From NCBI RefSeq assembly GCF_002899825.2, contig NZ_PPED02000008.1, positions 1-64,000 on the forward strand: a stretch of 64,000 nucleotides of DNA. The letters run 5' to 3'. How positions within the stretch are numbered: the stretch's first letter is position 1; every line of letters starts with the position of its first letter. The position numbers and the translations under genes are program-made. The stretch comes from Chryseobacterium phosphatilyticum (GTDB lineage: Bacteria; Bacteroidota; Bacteroidia; Flavobacteriales; Weeksellaceae). The notes below the pieces were generated by a model, which saw nothing but the letters and a program-made list of their open reading frames with translations, had not been told where the DNA came from and did no database searches. Of this stretch, positions 1 through 8,191 are shown piece after piece.

Positions 1-70
1 TTCCGAACACAGAAGTTAAGCCCACCAGCGCCGATGGTACTGCTAACGCGGGAGAGTAGGCCGCCGCCAG
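1..70 (+). rRNA. rrf: 5S ribosomal RNA, 3' part (5' end outside window)
   Basis: The first 70 bases match the 3' half of a bacterial 5S rRNA: the conserved TTCCGAACACAGAAGTTAAGC block is followed by the GGGAGAGTAGG loop region and a closing GCCGCCGCCAG strand that would pair with the missing 5' end. A hairpin and T-run follow directly. An rRNA operon therefore ends at the left edge of the window, and the 23S and 16S genes would lie outside it. Confidence 0.95.
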
Positions 71-89
71 TTTTTATTTTATTTTTAAA

Positions 90-121
90 AAGTCCTTTAT
101 CGAATGATAAAGGACTTTTTT
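90..121 (+). terminator. Intrinsic terminator of the rRNA operon
   Basis: A perfect 12-bp stem (90-101 with 106-117) closes a GAAT loop and runs into a T tract, 20 bases after the 5S 3' end. Confidence 0.9.
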
Positions 122-371
122 TGTTTTTATCCCTACCCCTAAGAAATGAATAATGAATCACCCGGCATTATCCATTTTCAATTCTCAATTATCAACTTTC
201 AATTATTCTTATCTCCGGTATTCCTGATATATTCTTCCTTATGGATCTACATTACAATTAATAGTAGAGAACAGGCGAATTTGTTAGATGATCTGTTTAT
301 TTTTTCTTTTTAATTTGAAAATTATGTAACTTAGTCATATCAAAATAATTACGAATCTAAAAATATTTATT

Positions 372-1538
372 ATGAAAAAACTTTTATTCCCTCTTTTCTT
401 GTTGGTATTAGGTATGAATGCTCATGCACAACAGGATTTTTTTGCAATTACAGGAAAAGATACTCAAAGTATTACTTTCAATGATGTCCGTACTTTAGAT
501 GTGGCAAATGGAGTTTCAGGTGAAAAGATATTTACTGCAGATTCTTCTTTAAGGGTTTTTTCACAAGCTAGAAAGGGGATTGTTAATGAGGATAAGAATT
601 CTTACAACAATTCTCAAGCTGTTACAATGGCAGCATTGGCTTATGACCCTTCTAACAATAATCTGGTATACATGCCTATGTTTTCTTCTAATATTTATGT
701 TTTAAATCCGCAAACAAAAGATATTACATTAATTGATAATAATGTAGGAAAAATTTCTTCTTGTGACATCAATTCCCATATAACCAGGATGACAACAGGA
801 TATGATGGAAATATCTATGCTGTTAATAATTCGGGTACACAATTTTTGCAGATTAGTAAAAAGGGAGGACAATATGTAGTAAATGATTTGGGAATTATCA
901 AAGACGATGCTGCTAATGGTAAAAACTCTTTCACTGAGATACAAACAGGTTTTGGAGGAGATATGATTGCTGATGCTGATAATAATTTCTATGTTTTTGC
1001 TGCTTCCGGAAATATATTCAAGGTTTCAACTAAGGAATTAAAAGCAAAATTTGTAGGAAAAATCGCAGGCATACCAGACCAGTATTCTGTAAACGGTGCT
1101 GCAGTAAATGCACATGGAAAAGTTGTTATAGCCAGCGCAAAGGGAGCTTCAATGTATGAGGTGGATCTTTCTACTTTACAGGCAAAACAAATTCCAGGTG
1201 AAGAGAAGCTGCATATCTATGATTTGGCTAGTAAATACTTTGTTAATGACAGAAAGTCTTTAACAAATACTTTAGCCGGGAATCTTGAAATTTATCCTAC
1301 CAGAGTTAATGAACATTATATCAATATTGATGGTGGTGAAAATTTAAAAGGGAATAGTAAGCTAAGTATTTTTGATATGTCGGGTAAAAATGTAATGACT
1401 CAGAATCTGTCTTTAAAAAATAATTCTTTGGATCAAAAAATAGATCTTAAAGGTCTTGTGATTGGAGCATATGTTGTGAGTATTGCTGACGAATCCGGCA
1501 AAGTATTGCTCAATAAAAAGATTCTTATAACCGAATAA
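372..1538 (+). CDS. Secreted protein with T9SS C-terminal sorting domain
   Basis: The 388-residue product starts with a signal peptide (about residues 1-20, ending HAQQ). The middle (about 30-290) has recurring short units with aromatic and glycine residues, such as NNLVYMPMFSSNIYVLN and DNNFYVFAASGNIFKVS, which suggests a beta-propeller-like fold. The last 80 residues resemble a type A T9SS sorting domain: LEIYPTRVNEHYINI, then SIFDMSGKNV and a final GAYVVSI...LLNKKILI. Export by Sec and then through the outer membrane by the type IX system is inferred. No enzyme motif is visible and the function is unknown. The gene stands alone between the rRNA terminator and its own terminator. Confidence 0.85.
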   Translation: MKKLLFPLFLLVLGMNAHAQQDFFAITGKDTQSITFNDVRTLDVANGVSGEKIFTADSSLRVFSQARKGIVNEDKNSYNNSQAVTMAALAYDPSNNNLVYMPMFSSNIYVLNPQTKDITLIDNNVGKISSCDINSHITRMTTGYDGNIYAVNNSGTQFLQISKKGGQYVVNDLGIIKDDAANGKNSFTEIQTGFGGDMIADADNNFYVFAASGNIFKVSTKELKAKFVGKIAGIPDQYSVNGAAVNAHGKVVIASAKGASMYEVDLSTLQAKQIPGEEKLHIYDLASKYFVNDRKSLTNTLAGNLEIYPTRVNEHYINIDGGENLKGNSKLSIFDMSGKNVMTQNLSLKNNSLDQKIDLKGLVIGAYVVSIADESGKVLLNKKILITE

Positions 1539-1563
1539 AGAATAACTGGAATTTCAAGTATAT

Positions 1564-1597
1564 AAGACCTTTTCAAATCATTTGAGAAGGTCTTTTA
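1564..1597 (+). terminator. Intrinsic terminator
   Basis: A perfect 14-bp stem (1564-1577 with 1581-1594) with a TCA loop ends in a T run, 25 bases after the stop of the T9SS-sorted protein. Confidence 0.9.
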
Positions 1598-1663
1598 ATG
1601 ATAATTTGATATGCATAAATTTTATTTTTCAATATTAAAATGTAATTTTAAAAAAAAATATAG

Positions 1664-4315
1664 ATGAAGCTATACTTTAATGTAGGATATGTTGTAAACG
1701 CTGGAGAAAATCTGGAGCTGGTTATTGGTGAGGAAGGATCTGCTAATCAGATTCACACCATGTTTTGTGGCGAAAATGGATTATGGAGATGTGAGGTTGA
1801 TTATTTTTCAAAGGCTATTTCTTATCATTATCGTGTGGCAGGTGTTAAAGGAAATACGTTAAGAGATGAGTTGGTTAAACATCATCTTAATTTTCCTCAT
1901 AATTACAAAGAGTTTATCATTTTTGATGAATGGAATAATAAAAACTTCCCGGAGAACTATTTGAATAATAAGATTCTTTACAATAAACTTCATGATTTTA
2001 TCCCTGAGAAGTTAACCATTTTAAAAAGGCATACTCATTTATTTAGAATAGAAGCTCCTATTTATAATCCGGACTGGAGAATTGTCCTGTTTGGGAGTAC
2101 AGCTTCTTTGGGAGAATGGAGTTATGAAAGAGTGATTCATTTGTCTCAGACCAATTTTGGAGTTTGGGAAGCTTCTGTTGAAATTCCCGAAAATGAATTT
2201 ATCCAGTTTAAATATTGTATTTATGATGTTATCGAGAATAGAGTAATTGATGTTGAGACGGGTGAAAACAGGTTTACGATTGCCAATCCTATACAGGATG
2301 TTTTACAGATTGTTTCTAATCATTATTTTAGATTTAAAGGATATCAGATGTATCATGATGCAGGGGTGGCAGTTCCTGTATTTTCTTTGAGAAGTGAAGA
2401 TGGGTTTGGAGTAGGAGAGTTTGCAGATATCAAAAAACTGGCTGACTGGACCAAGGAGACCCATCTTGGAATTATTCAGATTTTACCGATTAATGATACT
2501 ACTGCTAATTATTCATGGACAGATTCTTATCCTTATGCGGCAGTATCCGTATACGCATTACATCCTCAGTATATTTCATTAGAAAAACTTGATTTTCCAT
2601 TACCGAAAGAATTAGTTGAATTGTACGGTGTTGAAAAAAAAGAACTTAATGATCTTGAACTCATTGACTATGAAAAAATGATTTCTGGTAAATGGAAGTA
2701 TTTAAAAGCTATTTTCACGGCTGAAAAGGATAAGATATATAAGGATCGGAATTTTAAAAAGTTTATTAAAGATAATGAGCATTGGTTGGTTCCATATGCT
2801 GCCTTCTGTGTTTTAAGGGATAAATATAGTACTCCAAATTTCAATGAGTGGAAAACTCATAAAAAATATATTGCGGGAAAAATTGCTCAGTTTTTTACCA
2901 CAAAGACTAAAGACTATGATACTTCAATGCTTCATGCCTGGGTACAGTATCAGTTGCATTGTCAATTGAAAGATGCTGTAGAATATACCCATAGTCTTGG
3001 GGTTTCATTAAAAGGAGATTTACCCATCGGTATTTATAGATATTCTGTCGAAGCATGGACCGAACCACAATTGTTTGGAATGGATTTTCAGGCAGGTGCT
3101 CCACCTGATCAGTTTACCGAACTTGGGCAAAACTGGGAATTTCCAACTTACAATTGGGAAGCGATGAAGGCTGACGATTACAGATGGTGGAAAAACAGAT
3201 TTAAAGCATTGGAACAGTATTTTGATGCTATGAGGATTGACCATATTCTGGGCTTTTTCAGGATCTGGAGAATGCCTATTTCTGCTGTTCAGGGAATATT
3301 GGGATACTTTTATCCTGCTGTTCCTATCGTTTTGGAGGAATTTAAAGCATGGCAGATTCCATTCAGTTTTGAGAGATATTGTAAGCCATTTATCAACAGT
3401 AAAATCTTATGGGATTATTTCGGGGAGGAGAGTGAGAAAGCACTTGAATTTATGAGTAATAATGAGGATGGAACTTACTCATTCAAAAAGGAATTTGATA
3501 CACAAAGGAAATTAGCTGATTATTTCAGGAAAAAGCCACATGGAGCCCTTGAGGAACAATTGATTTCACTTTGCGCAAATGTTTTATTTTTAACGGAAGA
3601 AAGGAAAGGAGAAACAGTTTATCATCCAAGGTTTAACGTGTATCATACTGAATCATATAAATCTCTTCCGGAATCTGTGCAGAAAAGTATTTACGAGTTG
3701 TATCACGACTATTTCTTCAGAAGACAGGATCATTTATGGTCTGAGAAAGCTATGGAGAAACTACCGGTCATCCTGAATGCTACTAAAATGCTGATTTGCG
3801 GAGAGGACCTGGGAATGGTTCCTGCCTGTGTACCTGTGGTAATGGATGAACTGGCAATTATTGCTTTAAAAGTTCAAAGGATGCCTTCGGAAAATATTCC
3901 GTTTTATAATCCTAAATATGCTCCTTATATGAATGTGGTTACTGCATCTTCTCATGACAGCTCTACATTGAGGCAATGGTGGAGAGAAGATCGTATACTT
4001 ACACAAAGGTATTTTAATCAACAATTGATTCAGTATGGAAAAGCCCCTGTGGAACTGAGCCCTGATCTTGCTGAGATTATTATGAAACAGCATCTCTATA
4101 ATGAAGCAATGTTGGCCATTTTTCCGATTCAGGAATTCCTTGCTACAGATGCTGAACTTACCAATAAAAAAATTGATAATGAAAGAATTAATAATCCTGC
4201 CGTTTTTCCACATTATTGGCGCTATAGAATGCATATAAAACTTGAAGATTTAAAAGGAAAACACTCTTTCAATGAAAAAATTGCTTTTTGGGTGAAAGAT
4301 AGTGGGAGAATGTAA
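1664..4315 (+). CDS. malQ: 4-alpha-glucanotransferase (GH77), DPE2-like, with N-terminal starch-binding modules
   Basis: The 883-residue enzyme should move alpha-1,4-glucan segments between maltooligosaccharides or glycogen in the cytoplasm. Two CBM20-like modules are visible (about 1-105 and 120-230; LFGSTASLGEW is typical). The GH77 barrel begins near residue 240 (FSLRSEDGFGVGEFADIK). Likely catalytic residues are nucleophile D526 in MRIDHILGFFR, acid/base E714 in GEDLGMVP and D765 in SSHDSS. About 188 residues separate D526 from E714, against roughly 48 in E. coli MalQ from memory, so the catalytic domain carries a large insertion as in plant DPE2. There is no signal peptide and no neighbouring glycogen gene. 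The start is the only plausible ATG before the CBM. Confidence 0.92.
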   Translation: MKLYFNVGYVVNAGENLELVIGEEGSANQIHTMFCGENGLWRCEVDYFSKAISYHYRVAGVKGNTLRDELVKHHLNFPHNYKEFIIFDEWNNKNFPENYLNNKILYNKLHDFIPEKLTILKRHTHLFRIEAPIYNPDWRIVLFGSTASLGEWSYERVIHLSQTNFGVWEASVEIPENEFIQFKYCIYDVIENRVIDVETGENRFTIANPIQDVLQIVSNHYFRFKGYQMYHDAGVAVPVFSLRSEDGFGVGEFADIKKLADWTKETHLGIIQILPINDTTANYSWTDSYPYAAVSVYALHPQYISLEKLDFPLPKELVELYGVEKKELNDLELIDYEKMISGKWKYLKAIFTAEKDKIYKDRNFKKFIKDNEHWLVPYAAFCVLRDKYSTPNFNEWKTHKKYIAGKIAQFFTTKTKDYDTSMLHAWVQYQLHCQLKDAVEYTHSLGVSLKGDLPIGIYRYSVEAWTEPQLFGMDFQAGAPPDQFTELGQNWEFPTYNWEAMKADDYRWWKNRFKALEQYFDAMRIDHILGFFRIWRMPISAVQGILGYFYPAVPIVLEEFKAWQIPFSFERYCKPFINSKILWDYFGEESEKALEFMSNNEDGTYSFKKEFDTQRKLADYFRKKPHGALEEQLISLCANVLFLTEERKGETVYHPRFNVYHTESYKSLPESVQKSIYELYHDYFFRRQDHLWSEKAMEKLPVILNATKMLICGEDLGMVPACVPVVMDELAIIALKVQRMPSENIPFYNPKYAPYMNVVTASSHDSSTLRQWWREDRILTQRYFNQQLIQYGKAPVELSPDLAEIIMKQHLYNEAMLAIFPIQEFLATDAELTNKKIDNERINNPAVFPHYWRYRMHIKLEDLKGKHSFNEKIAFWVKDSGRM

Positions 4316-4353
4316 AATTTATAGATTGATTATCAATTGATTACAAATATTTT

Positions 4354-4390
4354 AAAAGAAGTTTTATCTTTGGATTTAACTTCTTTTTTT
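4354..4390 (+). terminator. Probable terminator containing a -7-like box
   Basis: A 10-bp stem (4354-4363 with 4378-4387) closes a 14-base loop and ends in a T run, about 40 bases after the malQ stop. The loop holds TATCTTTG (4365-4372), which fits the Bacteroidota -7 box and could start transcription of the gene at 4456. No good -33 TTG sits at the usual distance, so the promoter reading is weak. Confidence 0.55.
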
Positions 4391-4455
4391 AATTTGTATC
4401 AAAAAGATAGAATGAGGATATTCTGCTATATATTAACCAATTAACGACTAGAGAG

Positions 4456-5487
4456 ATGAAAAAAATATTTTTGGGATTAGCTTTTGGGCTGGGCGTCTTG
4501 ACGTCGGCTCAGCAATATCCGAATAATGGCTGGGGAGATGATGGTTATTATCAGAATGACGGAGGTTACTATGGAAATGAAGATGACAGAAATAATTTTC
4601 CTGATGATTATTATTACAATTATCCTCAGGATTATTATCCAGGTGATTACTATCAGAATTATTACAACGATTATAGAAATAGTATTGTCAATATCAATTG
4701 GAACGGATTTTTTGTACAAAACAGATTAAGTCGTTGGCAGATTGATCAGATTCTAAGATTAAATAATCTTTATGCCAGCTTCACAGCCTGGGATAATTTT
4801 TACAGATACAATCCGGACAGATGGTACTATGACAGATTTTATGCGTTGGAAAGAATATTAGGACCAAGGGTTTTTGTAGTTTTCAGAAACGATTATTATC
4901 GCGGTATGAACCCGGTGGTTTATTTCCAAAATTACAGAAGAACATATTATGTTCCAAGATATGCGGTAATGCCAAGATACAGAAATGTAAATATCAATAT
5001 TTACAGGGTAGACAGGTCAAGATTCCGTAGAATGGATAACCCGACGTTTGATATTATCAGAAGAGATGACAGAGCCAATAATAATGGTTTTAGAGGTCCT
5101 GTAAGAGATGGTAGCAATAATTCCGGAGGTTTTCGTAATGATAATGTTGGAGGAAGAGAAAATTCCAATAACGGAGGTTTCAGAGGAGATTCGGGTAACA
5201 ATGGCAGTTTTAGAGGAAATGCAGATAATAACAATGGAGGTTTCAGAGGAAATAGTGATGTGAGAAGAGATGCTCCTAAAAGACAAGATAACGGAGGATT
5301 CCGTGGTAATGAAGGCGGAGGTTTCAGAGGAAATAATGAAGCGAGAAGAGAAGCTCCTAAAAGACAAAATAACGGTGGTTTCCGTGGTAATGATGGGGGA
5401 GGTTTCAGAGGAAGATCCGAAAATTCAGCTCCAAGACAAGAAAACCATGGTAATGGAGGCTTCAGAGGGAGTTTAGTTAGAAATTAA
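4456..5487 (+). CDS. Secreted low-complexity protein with GGFRG repeats
   Basis: The 343-residue product has a signal peptide (about 1-19, ending TSAQQ). A Tyr/Asp/Asn-rich segment follows (about 20-75, many DYY and NYY). A more ordered middle (about 75-195) is rich in Arg, Tyr and Phe. The C-terminal 140 residues repeat GGFRGN or close variants roughly eleven times, with two near-identical RREAPKRQ/RRDAPKRQ links. The tail is strongly basic and probably disordered. Arg-Gly-Phe repeats resemble RGG-type nucleic-acid- or polyanion-binding tails, but this one should be exported. I do not recognise the family. Confidence 0.8.
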   Translation: MKKIFLGLAFGLGVLTSAQQYPNNGWGDDGYYQNDGGYYGNEDDRNNFPDDYYYNYPQDYYPGDYYQNYYNDYRNSIVNINWNGFFVQNRLSRWQIDQILRLNNLYASFTAWDNFYRYNPDRWYYDRFYALERILGPRVFVVFRNDYYRGMNPVVYFQNYRRTYYVPRYAVMPRYRNVNINIYRVDRSRFRRMDNPTFDIIRRDDRANNNGFRGPVRDGSNNSGGFRNDNVGGRENSNNGGFRGDSGNNGSFRGNADNNNGGFRGNSDVRRDAPKRQDNGGFRGNEGGGFRGNNEARREAPKRQNNGGFRGNDGGGFRGRSENSAPRQENHGNGGFRGSLVRN

Positions 5488-5515
5488 TTTTCATATATTA
5501 TATTTAAGTGGTGTG

Positions 5516-5549
5516 AAGGACAGGTTTTTATTAATCTGTCCTTTTTTTA
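5516..5549 (+). terminator. Intrinsic terminator
   Basis: An 8-bp stem AAGGACAG (5516-5523) pairs with CTGTCCTT (5536-5543) and continues into a T run, just after the GGFRG-repeat gene. Confidence 0.85.
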
Positions 5550-5666
5550 TTGTTGAATTTAATTTTATTTAGTTAAAATTTAACATTATTTATGAATTTG
5601 TTAATTTAACTTAGGTTTTAATTAGGAATCAAAAAGATATAAACAATTAATTAAAATTTAAAAGAA

Positions 5667-6113
5667 ATGAAAAAATTAGTTTTAGCAATAGCATTTATCG
5701 GAATGGGAAGTTTTGCAATGGCACAACAAACTACTCCACAGGACAGAGAAGCAAGGAGAGCAGAAATGCAACAGAAAATGCAACAAAAAGAACAGGAACG
5801 TTTGGCACAGATGCAAAAAGATCTTAATCTTAACCAGTCTCAGGTTGCACAGATACAATCACTTCAGGACAAAAGAAAAGCTGAAATGAAAGCTGAGTTT
5901 GAAAAGAATAAAATGGACAGACAAGCTAAGATGGATGCAATGAAGGCCAAAAGAACACAAATGGATGCTGATATGAAGAAAATTCTTACTCCTCAACAAT
6001 ATGATAAATGGCAGGCTGACAGAGAGGCGAAAATGGAACAGAGAAAGGTGGCAATGAAAGAAAGAAGGATGATGAAAAAGCCTATGAATACTGGAGCCGT
6101 TGAAACAAAATAG
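5667..6113 (+). CDS. Periplasmic Spy/CpxP-like (LTxxQ) protein
   Basis: The 148-residue product has a signal peptide (about 1-19, ending AMAQQ). A highly charged, Met- and Gln-rich helical segment with few hydrophobic residues follows. The motifs LNLNQSQVAQIQ (about 52-63) and ILTPQQYDKW (about 109-118) match the two LTxxQ-type repeats of the Spy/CpxP superfamily, whose E. coli members are periplasmic chaperones. A chaperone or metal-stress role here is inference. The Met-rich stretches could also bind metal. The gene has its own terminator and looks monocistronic. Confidence 0.75.
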   Translation: MKKLVLAIAFIGMGSFAMAQQTTPQDREARRAEMQQKMQQKEQERLAQMQKDLNLNQSQVAQIQSLQDKRKAEMKAEFEKNKMDRQAKMDAMKAKRTQMDADMKKILTPQQYDKWQADREAKMEQRKVAMKERRMMKKPMNTGAVETK

Positions 6114-6142
6114 GCGCTTATAATTTCAATTTTTGAATGTAT

Positions 6143-6172
6143 AAAGGATGGAGCTTTTTCCATCCTTTTTGT
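6143..6172 (+). terminator. Intrinsic terminator
   Basis: A perfect 10-bp stem AAAGGATGGA (6143-6152) / TCCATCCTTT (6159-6168) is followed by Ts, directly after the LTxxQ protein gene. Confidence 0.9.
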
Positions 6173-6191
6173 ATTAATTTTAAGTAAAGCT

Positions 6192-6222
6192 TTTGTTTTC
6201 GGGCATATATTCCTTATTTTTG
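6192..6222 (+). promoter_or_regulatory. Bacteroidota-type promoter of the ferritin gene
   Basis: A -33 TTTG (6192-6195) and a -7 TATTTTTG (6215-6222; fits TAnnTTTG) are separated by 19 bases. The predicted transcription start is near 6229, about 12 bases before the ferritin ATG. This also argues that the TTG at 6193 is promoter sequence and not a start codon. Confidence 0.75.
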
Positions 6223-6240
6223 ACTATAAATTTAATACTT

Positions 6241-6750
6241 ATGGTTAGCGAAAAAATTGCAAAATTAATTAATGAACAAATAGCTCACGAACAATATGCC
6301 GCTCAATATTATCTTTCAATGTCTGCCTGGTTTTCAGGAAAGGATCTTGACGGAATTGCCAACTACTTCAGAGTACAAAGCAAAGAAGAATTGATGCATG
6401 CAGATAAAATGTTTGATTATTTGAATGATGTAGGTGGAGAAATCATCATCGGGGAAATTGCAAAACCGCCACATGAGTTCGAAAATGCTACGGATATTTT
6501 CGAGAAAGCATTAGCACATGAGAAAATTGTAACTAAAAGTATTTTCAATATTGTAAAGAATGCCAATGAAGAAGGAGATTTTGCAACGACATCTTTTCTA
6601 CAGTGGTTCATCAACGAACAGGTAGAAGAGGAAGCAAGTGCTTCTCAGTATGTGACAAAGATTAAAATGGTATGCGATAACCCATCTGCATTATATCTTT
6701 TTGACCAGGAACTGTCTCAGAGAGTATTTACTCCTGATCCAACTGCCTAA
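6241..6750 (+). CDS. ftnA: Non-haem ferritin
   Basis: The 169-residue four-helix protein oxidises and stores iron in a 24-mer cytoplasmic shell. Counting from the ATG at 6241, the ferroxidase residues fall where E. coli FtnA has them: E17, E50, H53, E94, Q127 and E130. The frame is open upstream to a TTG at 6193, but that lies inside the predicted promoter, and the ATG gives the family's usual N-terminus (MVSEKIAKLINEQ). It is monocistronic, with a shared terminator against the converging transporter gene. No clear Fur-type operator is visible. Confidence 0.95.
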   Translation: MVSEKIAKLINEQIAHEQYAAQYYLSMSAWFSGKDLDGIANYFRVQSKEELMHADKMFDYLNDVGGEIIIGEIAKPPHEFENATDIFEKALAHEKIVTKSIFNIVKNANEEGDFATTSFLQWFINEQVEEEASASQYVTKIKMVCDNPSALYLFDQELSQRVFTPDPTA

Positions 6751-6783
6751 GGTTAAGAACCCCTTTGCAAAAAATATAAAAAG

Positions 6784-6813
6784 AACCGCTATTCAATGAA
6801 ATAGCGGTTTTTT
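6784..6813. terminator. Bidirectional terminator between ferritin and the transporter
   Basis: A perfect 10-bp stem AACCGCTATT (6784-6793) / AATAGCGGTT (6800-6809) has T-rich sequence on the plus side and A-rich sequence on the other. It sits between the convergent genes and can serve both. Confidence 0.85.
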
Positions 6814-6826
6814 ATTGGTAGAAATT

Positions 6827-8116
6827 TTACTTCTTATTTTTTTTAATAGTGCGAAAACCCAGGTACACTCCCAGTATAGCAAGAAATAATACATAAAATA
6901 CTATTCCCTGCGGGTAATCTTTTGCCATGAGAATGATAATCATCGGAGTGATACCTCCAAAAATAGCCTGACCTAAATTGTATGAGAATGAGATACCGGA
7001 AATCCGTACGGAAGCCGGAAATCTGTGGATCATGATATAAGGAATACATCCCAGCACCCCGCCGGCAAACAACCCTGTTGTAGCGTATAATACTGATAAA
7101 CCTTCAGGTCTCATATGGATGAGCTTTTGTAAAAAGAACCAACTGCAGATCCCAAAACACATACTCCATAGAATGAGCATCCGGCCCGCTCCTTTTTGAT
7201 CACACATTATCCCTCCCAGGACAGCTCCAAGACTAATGGTAATCAAGGTATAGCTTTGCATGGTGATTGCTTCCTTCCTTGGAATATTAAAAAAATCACT
7301 CATTAAGTTGGGAATCATCAGGGTAAGAAGGATAGAACATCCTGTAAAAATCCAGGTCAGCAGAATTGAAAAACTGATATCCGGCAAATGAGATTGAAAG
7401 ATCTTTTGCAATGGTATTTTTTCACTTAGAGTCTTCTTCTCTTTCATTTCAATGAAAACAGGAGTTTCTTTAAGATACCTTCGGAGAAAGATGGTGACGA
7501 TGCCAAATATGCCACCCAGAATGAAGGGATACCTCCAGGCCCCGCTAGAAATTTCTTCCGCAGAAAAAGAGGTGTTGATATAAAGAGTAATGGCAGAGCC
7601 CAATAATACACCCATAGAAAGACTGGCGGTAATCATGGAGTCTGCTAGTCCAACACGGTTTCTTGGGACGTGTTCGGCCACAAATACCCATGCTGCAGGA
7701 ATTTCTCCACCAATAGCAAATCCTTGTAAAATTCGTACAACAAGAAGTAGTATGGGGGCTAAATAACCGATTTGATGATAGGTTGGCAAAAAGCCTATGG
7801 CTAATGTTGGAAACACCATCAGAACAATGGATAAGAAAAACATTTTTTTCCTTCCGAAAAGATCTCCGAAATGTGCCATTACCATTCCTCCTATTGGCCT
7901 TACAAAAAAACCTACTGCAAATGTCCCGTAAGTATTCATCGAAGCCCAGAAAGAATCTAAGGTCGGCGGAAAGAAATGATCTCCTATAATTTTGGCGAAG
8001 AAAATAAACACCACAAAATCATAAAATTCCAGCATTCCCCCAAAAGAAGATAGAATTAAAGTTCTGATATCATGTTTGTTCAATTGCCTCGATCGGGTAA
8101 AAGTGGGCATCTCCAT
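6827..8116 (-). CDS. MFS transporter, metabolite:H+ symporter (MHS) type
   Basis: The 429-residue protein has 12 hydrophobic spans. Typical MHS sequences are present: an N-terminal SSFGGMLEFYDFVVF, the loop 2-3 motif FGDLFGRKKM (about 84-93), and LQGFAIGGEIPAAWVFVAEH in the TM4-5 region. Relatives such as ProP, ShiA and KgtP bring in osmolytes or organic acids with protons; the substrate here cannot be read from sequence. It lies 75 bases downstream of the helicase-nuclease gene on the same strand. The first Met (MEMPTF) is used; the third residue is a second possible Met. Confidence 0.88.
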   Translation of the reverse strand: MEMPTFTRSRQLNKHDIRTLILSSFGGMLEFYDFVVFIFFAKIIGDHFFPPTLDSFWASMNTYGTFAVGFFVRPIGGMVMAHFGDLFGRKKMFFLSIVLMVFPTLAIGFLPTYHQIGYLAPILLLVVRILQGFAIGGEIPAAWVFVAEHVPRNRVGLADSMITASLSMGVLLGSAITLYINTSFSAEEISSGAWRYPFILGGIFGIVTIFLRRYLKETPVFIEMKEKKTLSEKIPLQKIFQSHLPDISFSILLTWIFTGCSILLTLMIPNLMSDFFNIPRKEAITMQSYTLITISLGAVLGGIMCDQKGAGRMLILWSMCFGICSWFFLQKLIHMRPEGLSVLYATTGLFAGGVLGCIPYIMIHRFPASVRISGISFSYNLGQAIFGGITPMIIILMAKDYPQGIVFYVLFLAILGVYLGFRTIKKNKK

Positions 8117-8191
8117 AGTAATTTGGTATCTCTATATTTTAATCTAAGATATACAAATTATAAAATACCATTGCTATGGCCGGATTAAAAG

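Noticed and set aside
6193..6240. 16-codon N-terminal extension of ferritin from a TTG
   Set aside because: The extension overlaps a full promoter match and is not part of known ferritins.
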